Of a stretch of DNA of 33,619 bases, positions 8,346 through 15,562 are shown one piece after another. The stretch is from Phyllobacteriaceae bacterium (GTDB taxonomy: Bacteria > Pseudomonadota > Alphaproteobacteria > Rhizobiales > Rhizobiaceae). Within the stretch, counting starts at the first letter, position 1, and every line of letters starts with the position of its first letter. The DNA is taken from assembly GCA_023954255.1 (NCBI GenBank), contig JAMLIH010000032.1, positions 1-33,619 of the forward strand, written 5' to 3'. A program made the translations under genes and the position numbers. The notes under the pieces were generated by a model. The model saw nothing but the letters and a program-made list of their open reading frames with translations, searched no databases and was not told the DNA's origin.

Positions 8346-9461
8346 TTACTGCTTCAGAGAATCGGCATATGCCTTGCCAAGATTGGCATTCGAGGTCTGC
8401 GCGCCGGCCCAGAAAGGCACGGCGAGCTTGGCGAAGTCCTTCTGGCTCTGCCAAACCTTGGCGAAGAACTCGTTTTCGGCGGCGTTCTTCTCCAGCGCTG
8501 CGCGCGCAGCGTCCATGTACTCCTTGAAGTAGTCGGCAGGCGTGTCATGGAGTATGACGCCGTCCTCGTTGACCAGCTTGTCGAGGGCCTTGCCGTTTTC
8601 AATGATGCGGTAGGACATGGCCTTGGACAGGGAGGCGTTGGCCGCCACCTCGATGGCTTTCTTCTGGGTATCCGTCAGCGCGTTGTAGACGTCGCCGTTG
8701 ATGTAGAGGTCGGCGTTCACCACAACCTGGTGCAGGCCCTGCAGATAGTAGTGCTTGAGCACTTTCTGGAAGCCGAAGACGGAATCCGGTTTCGGGCAGC
8801 ACCATTCGGCGGCATCGATGGTTCCCTTTTCAAGCGCCGGCAGGATATCCCCGCCACCCATGGCGACAGAGGCAACGCCGATGTCCTTGTAGGTCTGGCC
8901 GGGGATGCCCGGCGGCGTGCGGAAGCGGTACTTGCGGAAGTCTTCCATGGAGGCAATCGGCTCCTTGAACCAGCCGAGCGCTTCCGGGCCGACAGGCTGC
9001 AGCATGAAGCCCTTCACGTTGACGCCCATCTCCTTCCACAACTGGTCGTAGAGCTCCTTGCCACCGCCGAACTGGAACCAGGAAACGAAGGCAATGTTGT
9101 CGATGCCAACGCCCGCTCCGGCTACCGGCGAGCCGAAAAGCATGGCCGCCGGGTGCTTGCCGGACCAGTAATGGGTCCACGCAAAGCCGGCTTCCACCAG
9201 TCCCGCATCCACCGCGTCCATCACTTCCTGAACGCCGACAACGGCGCCCGCGGGAAGCACTTCGAACACGACCTCGCCGTTGGTGAGCTGTTTCACGTCC
9301 TCGGCGAAATCCTGCAGCATGACGACTTCATCCGCACTGTTGGGAATCACCGACTGGATGCGGATCTTGGTTTCGGCAAGCGCCGAAAACGGCAGCGCCA
9401 TTGCCACCAGGCCGAGCGTGGCAGCGGCCACACCCCGGGTCAATTTACTGAGAATGGACAT
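8346..9461 (-). CDS. hpsK: TRAP transporter substrate-binding protein (DctP family), probable DHPS receptor HpsK
   Basis: A 371-residue periplasmic receptor of a TRAP transporter. A Sec signal peptide is clear: basic MSILSKLTR, a hydrophobic core and a cleavage site after ALPFSALA (about residue 29). The mature part has DctP features: PNSADEVVMLQDFAEDV, LPAGAVVGVQEVMDAV, the WFKEPI segment and FRTPPGIPGQTYKDIG. Its EWCCPKPD segment belongs to the ligand-binding region. A strong ribosome site (GGAGGAGACAA) precedes the ATG. It is the first gene of the operon and a probable terminator lies upstream, so the main promoter should be just before it. DHPS as ligand is inferred from the downstream enzymes. 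Confidence 0.83.
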   Translation of the reverse strand: MSILSKLTRGVAAATLGLVAMALPFSALAETKIRIQSVIPNSADEVVMLQDFAEDVKQLTNGEVVFEVLPAGAVVGVQEVMDAVDAGLVEAGFAWTHYWSGKHPAAMLFGSPVAGAGVGIDNIAFVSWFQFGGGKELYDQLWKEMGVNVKGFMLQPVGPEALGWFKEPIASMEDFRKYRFRTPPGIPGQTYKDIGVASVAMGGGDILPALEKGTIDAAEWCCPKPDSVFGFQKVLKHYYLQGLHQVVVNADLYINGDVYNALTDTQKKAIEVAANASLSKAMSYRIIENGKALDKLVNEDGVILHDTPADYFKEYMDAARAALEKNAAENEFFAKVWQSQKDFAKLAVPFWAGAQTSNANLGKAYADSLKQ

Positions 9462-9519
9462 TTGTCTCCTCCGTTTCTCTTCGCAGTTTTCAGGCCTTCA
9501 ATTCATTGTTTGCCGTGGA

Positions 9520-9530
9520 TCGGTCACCGA
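9520..9530. promoter_or_regulatory. Palindrome upstream of hpsK, candidate operator
   Basis: A perfect palindrome with 5-bp arms around one base (TCGGT-C-ACCGA), about 60 bp upstream of the hpsK start, in the stretch that must hold the operon promoter. No clear -35/-10 pair could be assigned. The size would suit a regulator half-site pair, but the element is short and could be chance. Confidence 0.3.
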
Positions 9531-9560
9531 AGGCGGAATGACCAGGCCATTTCAGGCGGA

Positions 9561-9590
9561 AAGAAAAAGGCTGCCAATTTGGCTTGCAGC
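9561..9590 (-). terminator. Probable terminator after the terC-family gene
   Basis: On the minus strand a GCTGC/GCAGC stem (9586-9590 with 9570-9574) is followed by CTTTTTCTTT. It lies 40 bp after the terC-family stop. The stem is only 5 bp with a long loop that can pair in other ways, so strength is uncertain. If it works, the hps operon has its own promoter between here and 9462. Confidence 0.5.
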
Positions 9591-9631
9591 AGATTTCAAC
9601 CCGCCTGTTTCCGTTCCCTCTCATGCCCCTG

Positions 9632-10282
9632 TCATGCGATGCCCCCTTTTGAGAGATGAACGAGAATGCCGGTGGCGGGATCGAATATCCCGCGGTAGAA
9701 CATTTCGGCCGCCACATAGAGCAGCACGAACAGGCCCAGCCAGGAGATGGCCGGATAGCGTGTCAGCAGTTTCATGATCAGGGTTGCGGCAAAAGCCATC
9801 AGCACAATCGCCAGGGCGAGGCCGAAAACCAGAAGCTGCGCATGGCCGTCGGCGATCGCCGCCACTGCCAGCACGTTGTCGAGCGACATGGAAAAGTCTG
9901 CGATGGTAATGGAGATGAGCGCCTGGCCGAGGGTGCGTTTGGGCGCGCCCGTATATCCGGCCGTTTCGTCTTCAGCCGTGCTCATGGCAGCGGCGGCCTT
10001 TTCGTCCACCTGTTCGCGGATTTCGATGTAAAGGCGCCAGCAGACCCAGAACAGCAACAGCGAGCCGACGAGCAGAAGGCCGGGGATGCCGAGCAGTTTG
10101 GTGGCAATGACGGCGAAGAGAATGCGCAGGCCCGCCGCGACCAGCATGCCGTAGACGATCGCCTTCCTGCGCAACTCCGGCGCGAGCGATGCCGCAGCCA
10201 TGCCGATGATGAGCGCGTTGTCGCCGGACAAAACGATGTCGGCGATGACGATCGAGGACAGGTCGAAGAACATTTCCATCAT
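9632..10282 (-). CDS. TerC/YjbE-family integral membrane protein
   Basis: A 216-residue membrane protein with about seven hydrophobic segments and the two conserved acidic motifs of the TerC family, VLSGDNALIIGMA near the N-terminus and SMSLDNVLAVAAIADGH in the second half. Family members are linked to tellurite resistance and, in some bacteria, to manganese export; the substrate here is unknown. Its ATG overlaps the stop codon of the GMC oxidoreductase gene (TGATG), so the two are translated from one mRNA. A second ATG directly follows the first, so the exact start is ambiguous by one codon. A role in exporting sulfite from DHPS breakdown is conceivable but unsupported. Confidence 0.85.
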   Translation of the reverse strand: MMEMFFDLSSIVIADIVLSGDNALIIGMAAASLAPELRRKAIVYGMLVAAGLRILFAVIATKLLGIPGLLLVGSLLLFWVCWRLYIEIREQVDEKAAAAMSTAEDETAGYTGAPKRTLGQALISITIADFSMSLDNVLAVAAIADGHAQLLVFGLALAIVLMAFAATLIMKLLTRYPAISWLGLFVLLYVAAEMFYRGIFDPATGILVHLSKGGIA

Positions 10283-11877
10283 CAGCGCGCATCCTCCAGA
10301 ATCATGTCGGATACCTTCTCGCCAATCATTATGGCGGGAGCATTGGTGTTGCCGGAAACGATCTGCGGCATGATCGAGCAGTCGGCTACCCTCAACCGCT
10401 CGACGGCTCGGACGCGCAGCCTTTCATCGACTACCGCCATCGGATCGCTGCCCATCTTGCAGGTGCCGGTGGGATGGTAGATCGTCGTTGCCGTGTTTCT
10501 GGCCCAGTCCAGCAATGCATCATCGTCCTCGTCGCTTATCCTTTGGCCCGGCTTGTATTCCTCGGTAATCAGATCGGCGACCGGCGAGGCACGGCATATG
10601 CGCCGCGCCACGCGTATGCCCTCGACGATCGTCTGCTGATCAAGGGAGGATGACAGATAATTGGGATGGATTTTGGGATGATCGGCAATGCTGGCCGAGT
10701 GCAGCTTGAGTTCACCCCGGCTTTCGGGCCGCAGTTGAAGCACCGATGCCGTGAAAGCGTCGAAGTCGTCCACGCCGGTCGTCGGATTGTCGGCGCTGAA
10801 GGGCTGGATGTGAAACTGGATGTCCGGCGTCTCAAGCTCCGGGCGGGTCTTGAGGTAGCCCGTGCCGAGGCTTGCAGCCATGGTCAGGGGGCCGGCGCGC
10901 CTGACCAGATATTCAAGCCCGATCTTCGCCTGGTTCAGCACCCCGCGGGTTCTGGTGTTGATGGTCGGCGCGGTGCATTTGTAGACGGGCCGGGCCTGCA
11001 GATGGTCCTGGAGGTTTTTCCCGACACCCGGTGCATTCGCACGGGTTTCAATGCCGTGGCGGGAGAGTTCGGCGCTGTCGCCTACACCCGACAGCATCAG
11101 GATTTGCGGTGAACCGATGGCGCCTGCGGAAAGAACCACCTCGCAGCGCGCGCGGATCTCGGCCTGCCCGCCATCCCTGTAGCCGGCCACTCCGACGGCC
11201 CTCGATCCTTCGAACACGATGTTGCTGGTCAGGAAGCCTGTGATGACGGTCAGGTTGGGGCGGTTGCGCGCCGGCTTGAGATAGGCCTTTGCCGCAGAGC
11301 AGCGCAGGCCGTTTCTGGCGGTAAGCTGAAAATAGGAGACGCCCTCCTGGCTCGTGCCGTTATAGTCCTCATTGTAGGGGAAGCCGGAGGCCTGTGCCGC
11401 CCGCACCCAGGCATCGACGATCTTCCAGGATTTGTTCGACCGCGTCACCGCCAGCGGCCCGCTGCCGCCGCGCAGTTCGCTTGCGCCGTCCTCCCAGCTC
11501 TCGGCCCGCTTGAAATAGGGCAGTACATCCTCCCACGCCCAGCCCGTATTGCCGAGCTGGCGCCAGTGGTCATAATCCTGCGGCTGACCGCGAACATAGA
11601 GCAGTCCGTTGATGGACGACGAACCGCCAAGCGTCTTGCCCCGAGGCCAGTTGATCGACCTGCCGGCAAGGCCCGGGTCGGCCTCGGTGCGGTACATCCA
11701 GTTGAGCGAGGGATCCTTGATGGTCTTGAAATAACCGACAGGGACATGAATCCACGGGGACCGGTCGTGCCCGCCGGCTTCGAGAATCGCAACGGTATGC
11801 CTGCCATCCGCCGACAGGCGGTTGGCAATGGCGCAGCCGGCGGAGCCGGCGCCGACGATCACGAAGTCAAACTCCAC
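10282..11877 (-). CDS. GMC-family FAD oxidoreductase (choline/alcohol dehydrogenase-like)
   Basis: A flavoprotein of 531 residues. The N-terminus EFDFVIVGAGSAGC binds the FAD ADP moiety, RGKTLGGSSSINGLLYVRG is GMC signature 1, GAIGSPQILMLSGVGD is signature 2, and the C-terminal HPTGTCKMG plus SGNTNAPAIMIGEK supply the catalytic His and Asn. The open frame extends far upstream, but a GTG at 11877 with GGGGA at good spacing places the start directly before the FAD motif, giving the usual family length. It is coupled to the TerC-family gene downstream and divergent from an IclR regulator. The substrate is an alcohol by family. Choline, another polyol or a sulfonated alcohol are all possible. Confidence 0.85.
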   Translation of the reverse strand: MEFDFVIVGAGSAGCAIANRLSADGRHTVAILEAGGHDRSPWIHVPVGYFKTIKDPSLNWMYRTEADPGLAGRSINWPRGKTLGGSSSINGLLYVRGQPQDYDHWRQLGNTGWAWEDVLPYFKRAESWEDGASELRGGSGPLAVTRSNKSWKIVDAWVRAAQASGFPYNEDYNGTSQEGVSYFQLTARNGLRCSAAKAYLKPARNRPNLTVITGFLTSNIVFEGSRAVGVAGYRDGGQAEIRARCEVVLSAGAIGSPQILMLSGVGDSAELSRHGIETRANAPGVGKNLQDHLQARPVYKCTAPTINTRTRGVLNQAKIGLEYLVRRAGPLTMAASLGTGYLKTRPELETPDIQFHIQPFSADNPTTGVDDFDAFTASVLQLRPESRGELKLHSASIADHPKIHPNYLSSSLDQQTIVEGIRVARRICRASPVADLITEEYKPGQRISDEDDDALLDWARNTATTIYHPTGTCKMGSDPMAVVDERLRVRAVERLRVADCSIMPQIVSGNTNAPAIMIGEKVSDMILEDAR

Positions 11878-11903
11878 GATTTCCCCAATAAAAGTTAAAA
11901 AAT

Positions 11904-11931
11904 GAGACTTTTTGTCTCGTATTTTGTACGA
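11904..11931. promoter_or_regulatory. Overlapping inverted repeats between the GMC gene and the IclR gene, candidate IclR operator
   Basis: Two interleaved perfect inverted repeats lie in the divergent intergenic region: GAGAC-ttttt-GTCTC (11904-11918) and TCGTA-ttttg-TACGA (11917-11931). Both have 5-bp arms and 5-bp spacers, close to the size of known IclR-family operators. The position, 27-54 bp upstream of the GMC start and 116 bp from the IclR start, would allow control of the GMC promoter. Binding is inferred. Confidence 0.5.
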
Positions 11932-12046
11932 AACCATGCTTTTATGCATTCGGCAAGAGGGTTGCTGTGATTTGAACCAGATTTTTCTTTTATCCGGGCA
12001 CCGCCGGCTGCAACCTGCCGGTGCCAGAGCTTGACGGGAACCACCG

Positions 12047-12811
12047 ATGCGAGACGCAGAGAATGAACGCCTGCCCACCAATCTGAGGGTGCTCTTCATT
12101 CTGGAAACCGTGGGAAATTCCGCTACCCTGCTCACCCCGACCGAAATCGCCCGCAAGCTCGACCTTCCCAAGCAGACCATCCACCGGATTTGCACCCGGC
12201 TGCTGGAAGAGGGGTTCCTGGCACGCGAACCGCAAGGCAAGGGTTTGCGGCCGGGCCGGAGAATGCGCCATCTCGCCAGCGGCTTGCTGCAGGCATCGCA
12301 TCTTCACCAGATGCGCCACCAGATCCTGATGAAGGTTGCCCGCAATGTCAGCGAAACGGTCAACTATGTCATGCCCGGAGAGGAGGGGATGCACTATGTC
12401 GACCGTGTCGAAACCGACTGGGCATTCCGCGTGCAATTGCCGATCGGCACCGATGTGCCGTTTCACTGCACCGCCAGCGGCAAGGCGTTTCTGGCGTCGC
12501 TGCCGCCCAAGGCCCGCCAGCAAATGGTCCACTCACTGGATCTGGAGGCCCTTACCCCGAACACCCATACCGAGCCTGCCAGGTTGCTGGCGGAACTCGA
12601 TGAGGTCAATCGCGCCGGCTATTCGCTGGACCGGGAGGAATTTGTCGAGGGAATGGTGGCGATTGCCGTCCCCGTCCTCGACTCGCAAAAGCGCTTCCTG
12701 GCAGCCCTTGCATTCCATGGCCCGCTCATCCGGCTGTCGATAGACATCGCCATCTCGCGGCTGCCGGTACTTCAGTCAGCGGCCGGAGAACTGGCCAGCC
12801 TGATGGAATGA
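12047..12811 (+). CDS. IclR-family transcriptional regulator
   Basis: A 254-residue regulator. Residues 10-70 form the winged helix-turn-helix (LTPTEIARKLDLPKQTIHR ... LLEEGFL). The rest is the IclR effector domain, with RVQLPIGTDVPFHCTASGKAFLA and YSLDREEFVEGMVAIAVPV as typical segments. Effectors in this family are often small organic acids. A GGGAA ribosome site precedes the ATG at 12047. The gene is divergent from the GMC-terC pair, so that pair is the most likely target. Control of the hps operon 2.6 kb away is possible. Described DHPS clusters also have a regulator gene, but of the LacI type in Cupriavidus. Confidence 0.88.
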   Translation: MRDAENERLPTNLRVLFILETVGNSATLLTPTEIARKLDLPKQTIHRICTRLLEEGFLAREPQGKGLRPGRRMRHLASGLLQASHLHQMRHQILMKVARNVSETVNYVMPGEEGMHYVDRVETDWAFRVQLPIGTDVPFHCTASGKAFLASLPPKARQQMVHSLDLEALTPNTHTEPARLLAELDEVNRAGYSLDREEFVEGMVAIAVPVLDSQKRFLAALAFHGPLIRLSIDIAISRLPVLQSAAGELASLME

Positions 12812-12822
12812 GACGGGAAGAC

Positions 12823-12869
12823 TGGCGCACCCGAAGAGATTCGAACTCCTGACCCCCAGATTCGTAGTC
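12823..12869 (-). other. Distal attachment site: 47-bp copy of the 3' end of tRNA-Arg(ACG)
   Basis: These 47 bp are identical to 13687-13733, the CCA end through the anticodon loop of the tRNA-Arg gene, in the same orientation. Identity stops at the anticodon loop, a usual crossover point for tyrosine-recombinase elements. No upstream tRNA half follows, so this copy is not a functional tRNA. It is the displaced 3' end left by integration of an element. Confidence 0.88.
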
Positions 12870-12929
12870 CGATATATTGGTAGATAATATATTGATATTT
12901 AATATTAAATACGGCTTTCTCGTGTGAAT

Positions 12930-13030
12930 GTGAAAGTATTTGTGTAACTTTCACCTCGATTCGAGACACCCAAACCGCGCTCGAAATTCACAGGTAATTT
13001 CGAGGGTTCCAAGGGTACTAAGTTAGTACC
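12930..13030. repeat. Cluster of three perfect inverted repeats in the island remnant
   Basis: Three perfect inverted repeats lie within 101 bp: GTGAAAGT/ACTTTCAC (12930-12937 and 12947-12954), CTCGAAATT/AATTTCGAG (12980-12988 and 12996-13004) and GGTACTA/TAGTACC (13014-13020 and 13024-13030). Spacers are 9, 7 and 3 bp. They differ in sequence, so they are not copies of one repeat. Recombination-factor or repressor binding sites near the old attachment site are one explanation. Confidence 0.7.
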
Positions 13031-13130
13031 TCCTAGAAAATACCCCCTAGCTTCTGGCTAACTCCTTGAAACTAGGAAACGATACGCCACCGATTGTCGC
13101 GTGTTTACACCGCGACCCAATGTCTCCTGA

Positions 13131-13459
13131 CTACCCGGCCTTCGGATTGCCGGCTTCCGGGGCATTGATGCCGCTCAAGCGCATCTTCTCGCCCTTCAGC
13201 CAGACAGTATCGCCGTCAACAATGCAGGTGTCCCGCTTGGCCGATCCACAAACGGGGAAGTTTGCCCGCATCAAGGCCGGAGCCGTTGGCAGGGCTGAAG
13301 CCGATGGAATGCCGATCTTGCTGTTCAACGACTGGACGGCGACAGCCGTCATGAAACCAACAATCAAGCCTTCGTAAAATGGCTGCCCCGTTTCCGGCGG
13401 CGTTTGACCGTTCGCATCGAAACAACTTTGCGCCCCGGGAAATTCGCGTCTCTAGCCAT
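13131..13459 (-). pseudogene. Frameshifted and truncated membrane-anchored thermonuclease-like (SNase) gene
   Basis: The first frame starts at an ATG at 13459 and reads a basic segment (VKRRRKRGSHFTKA), then meets TGA at 13364-13366. The next frame continues directly with LIVGFMTAVAVQSL, a membrane anchor, and CIVDGDTVWLKGEKMRLSGINAPE, the N-terminal motif of staphylococcal-nuclease-like proteins. Basic residues followed at once by a membrane segment show the frames once formed one protein; a single missing base near 13366 explains the break. The protein then stops at 13131, before the catalytic core of the nuclease fold, so the 3' end is lost as well. It lies inside the island remnant. Confidence 0.7.
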
Positions 13460-13686
13460 AGTGCCAAGAACGGTACGCCAATGGCGTGAAGATCACGTTC
13501 TCAGGTTCGGTAAAACTTTCTATTTTAACCGGTGCGTCCGGCTGATCGCACCGAGCAGTCATCCCGGCTTTGCAATGGCGCGAAAACCACCGTTCAAAGT
13601 CAATGCCGGGATAGTATGTTTTTCTTACGCGACCTAAAGTCCTGTGTAAGAAAAATGGTAACTTCCAACGATTTCAGGAAGTTAAA

Positions 13687-13763
13687 TGGCGCACCCGAAG
13701 AGATTCGAACTCCTGACCCCCAGATTCGTAGTCTGGTGCTCTATCCAGCTGAGCTACGGGTGC
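13687..13763 (-). tRNA. tRNA-Arg (anticodon ACG)
   Basis: A complete 77-nt cloverleaf including encoded CCA. The acceptor stem pairs GCACCCG with CGGGTGC, the D-arm is AGCTCAGCTGGATAGAGC, the anticodon stem is CCAGA/TCTGG around loop CTACGAA with anticodon ACG, and the T-arm holds GTTCGAATC. It serves as the integration target for the element to its 3' side, whose insertion kept the gene intact. Confidence 0.96.
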
Positions 13764-14035
13764 GCAGGGCCCTGAAACTGCCTGCGTTCTATGGCGCGCG
13801 GATTGCTGATCCGTCAGCCGCCGGCAAACGCCGCATGGCAAGGCCGGGCGAACAGGTAATGGCAAAGGAGGGGAAAAGCAAGCTTGGAATCGGCAAAATT
13901 CCACTCCTCACGCCCGACCGCCCGGCCCTCGCATTTCCGTTGAGGGCCCTGCATCAGGCGTGAGGTTTTGATGGCCTGCGACCGGCGCTGCCGGCCGGCC
14001 TTACACCGCAATCGGGCAGAAGCGATCTTGCGGCG

Positions 14036-15559
14036 TTACGGTCTGGGCAAGGCCGGTGTTTTTGCGCCATTGCCGTCCGCCGGCAGGGTAATGCGGAAAA
14101 CGGAACCCTCCGGCCCGGTCGTCTCAAGCTCGATCGAGCCGCCATGGCCGCGCACGAGTTCGAAGGCGATTGCCAGGCCGAGCCCGGTGCCGCCAGCCTT
14201 GGCCGAGCCCTGAAAGGCCGTAAACAGCTTCTCCCGCGCCGGCCCGGGGATGCCCGGTCCGGTATCGGCGATGCGGATGGTGGTCTCCCGCGGCGTTGCG
14301 GTGGCGGCAATTTCCAGGCGCGGCTGGCGGCCGTCCTGCGGCAGGGCTTCCATTGCCTGCACGGCGTTGCGGCACAGGTTCAGAACGGCGCGAAACAGGT
14401 TTTCCCAGTCGCAGCAGATTTCCAGATCCTCGGGAACCGCATTGCGCCATTCGACATGATCGGGCTTCTCGACCGACAGCGTTTCGCCGACTTCCTCGAC
14501 CAGCGCATGAAGGCGGTGTTTCTGCAAATCCGGCGGGCGCTCCACCGCCTTGCCATAGGCAAGCACCGAGCGGGTATATTCGACGGCCCGGTCGATCGTC
14601 TTGACCAGCTTGGGGGCGAGGCGCTGGACGGTGGGATCTGCAACCCCGGTCAGCCGGTCTGAAAACAGGTAGGCGGAAGCCAGAATGTTGCGCAGGTCGT
14701 GGTTGATCTTGGACACTGCAAGGCCCAGTTCGGCAAGGTGCTGCTTCTGGCGCAGCGTTGCCTGAAGATCCTTCTGCAGCGAGGAAAGACGGGCCTCGGC
14801 AATGCCGATCTCGTCATTGCGCCCGGTCGGGCGGTAGACCAGCGCGGCATCCTCGGGATGCTGTGAAAAGGCATCCATGTTGGAGGAAATACGGATGATC
14901 GGCCGCACGATCAGCCAGTACAGCGCCAGAAACACGAGGCCTGCGGTGATCAGCGAGATGACCAGCGAAATCAGCAGGATGTTGCGCGAATAGCTCAGCA
15001 TCGCATTGCGCAGATACTTGTCTTCCTGGACCAGTTCGATGGTGGCTTCGCCCGACTTCATCGGACCGGAAACATGGTAGACGCGTTCGCCGCCGAACAG
15101 CAGCGTCGAGAAAGCCGAGCGCAGCGTCGACATGGGCTGCATCCTGCCAAGCGAGATGTGCTCGGTCACCGGACCGGGTGCCGGGCCGGAGGCCATCAGT
15201 CTGGAGACGGAGCCCTCGCGGATGGAGACCTGCAGCGATTGGGTCGCCATCAGCAGATGCTCCTGGGCTTCCGGTGACAGCATGATGCCGCTGTCGTCGA
15301 GATAGACAATTGAAGCGGCCTCGGCGGTGTCGAGGTGGTTCTGCAGCCAGACATTGCGGAAATTGGCCACCGAGGGAACGAAGATCAGCACTTCGGCGAT
15401 CATCACGAAGATGACCGTCAGCACCAGCAGGCGGCCGGACAGCCCGCGCGCAACGCTCTGCCGGAAATAGTGTTCCGGCAAAGGCGCCACATCGCCGGCA
15501 GGCTTTGCGGCCAGTTGCGGCGGTTTCCCGCTTTCCCCTGTTTGCGGCTTTTCCAGCAT
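14036..15559 (-). CDS. Orphan membrane sensor histidine kinase
   Basis: A 507-residue kinase. Two membrane segments (about 41-62 and 193-217) enclose a periplasmic sensor region of about 130 residues. A HAMP-like linker follows, then an H-box with phosphoacceptor His287 (SKINHDLRN). The ATP-binding domain has an N-box (NLCRNAVQAM), G1 (DTGPGIP) and G2 (GGTGLGLAIA). No response regulator gene is adjacent. It begins 3 bp after the stop of the MerA-like flavoprotein gene, so it is the third gene of that operon, and a redox or membrane-stress signal is a reasonable guess. The roughly 270 bp between its end and the tRNA gene hold nothing recognisable. Confidence 0.88.
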   Translation of the reverse strand: MLEKPQTGESGKPPQLAAKPAGDVAPLPEHYFRQSVARGLSGRLLVLTVIFVMIAEVLIFVPSVANFRNVWLQNHLDTAEAASIVYLDDSGIMLSPEAQEHLLMATQSLQVSIREGSVSRLMASGPAPGPVTEHISLGRMQPMSTLRSAFSTLLFGGERVYHVSGPMKSGEATIELVQEDKYLRNAMLSYSRNILLISLVISLITAGLVFLALYWLIVRPIIRISSNMDAFSQHPEDAALVYRPTGRNDEIGIAEARLSSLQKDLQATLRQKQHLAELGLAVSKINHDLRNILASAYLFSDRLTGVADPTVQRLAPKLVKTIDRAVEYTRSVLAYGKAVERPPDLQKHRLHALVEEVGETLSVEKPDHVEWRNAVPEDLEICCDWENLFRAVLNLCRNAVQAMEALPQDGRQPRLEIAATATPRETTIRIADTGPGIPGPAREKLFTAFQGSAKAGGTGLGLAIAFELVRGHGGSIELETTGPEGSVFRITLPADGNGAKTPALPRP

Positions 15560-15562
15560 CGT

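Larger units (their letters stand above)
12870..13686. mobile_element. Remnant of an integrative element between tRNA-Arg attachment sites
   Basis: The 817 bp between the two att copies. The left 200 bp are strikingly AT-rich compared with the flanks, have ATATATTG repeated at 12872 and 12887, and contain several perfect inverted repeats. The right part holds a broken nuclease gene. No integrase or other mobility gene is present, so the element has lost its machinery by deletion or this is a small non-autonomous remnant. Apart from the nuclease pseudogene no convincing gene is seen. Confidence 0.75.

Noticed and set aside
11878-12240. N-terminal extension of the GMC oxidoreductase
   Set aside because: The extension covers the divergent promoter region and the IclR start. 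The GTG at 11877 with GGGGA gives the normal N-terminus.
12870-13080. CRISPR array or tandem repeat in the AT-rich island part
   Set aside because: The inverted repeats differ in sequence and spacing; there are no regular direct repeats with spacers.
13674-13904. 76-codon open frame with VAQLDRAPDYESGGQEFESL
   Set aside because: This is a translation of the tRNA-Arg gene, a frequent spurious protein. The same applies to the frame over the partial tRNA copy at 12772-12969.
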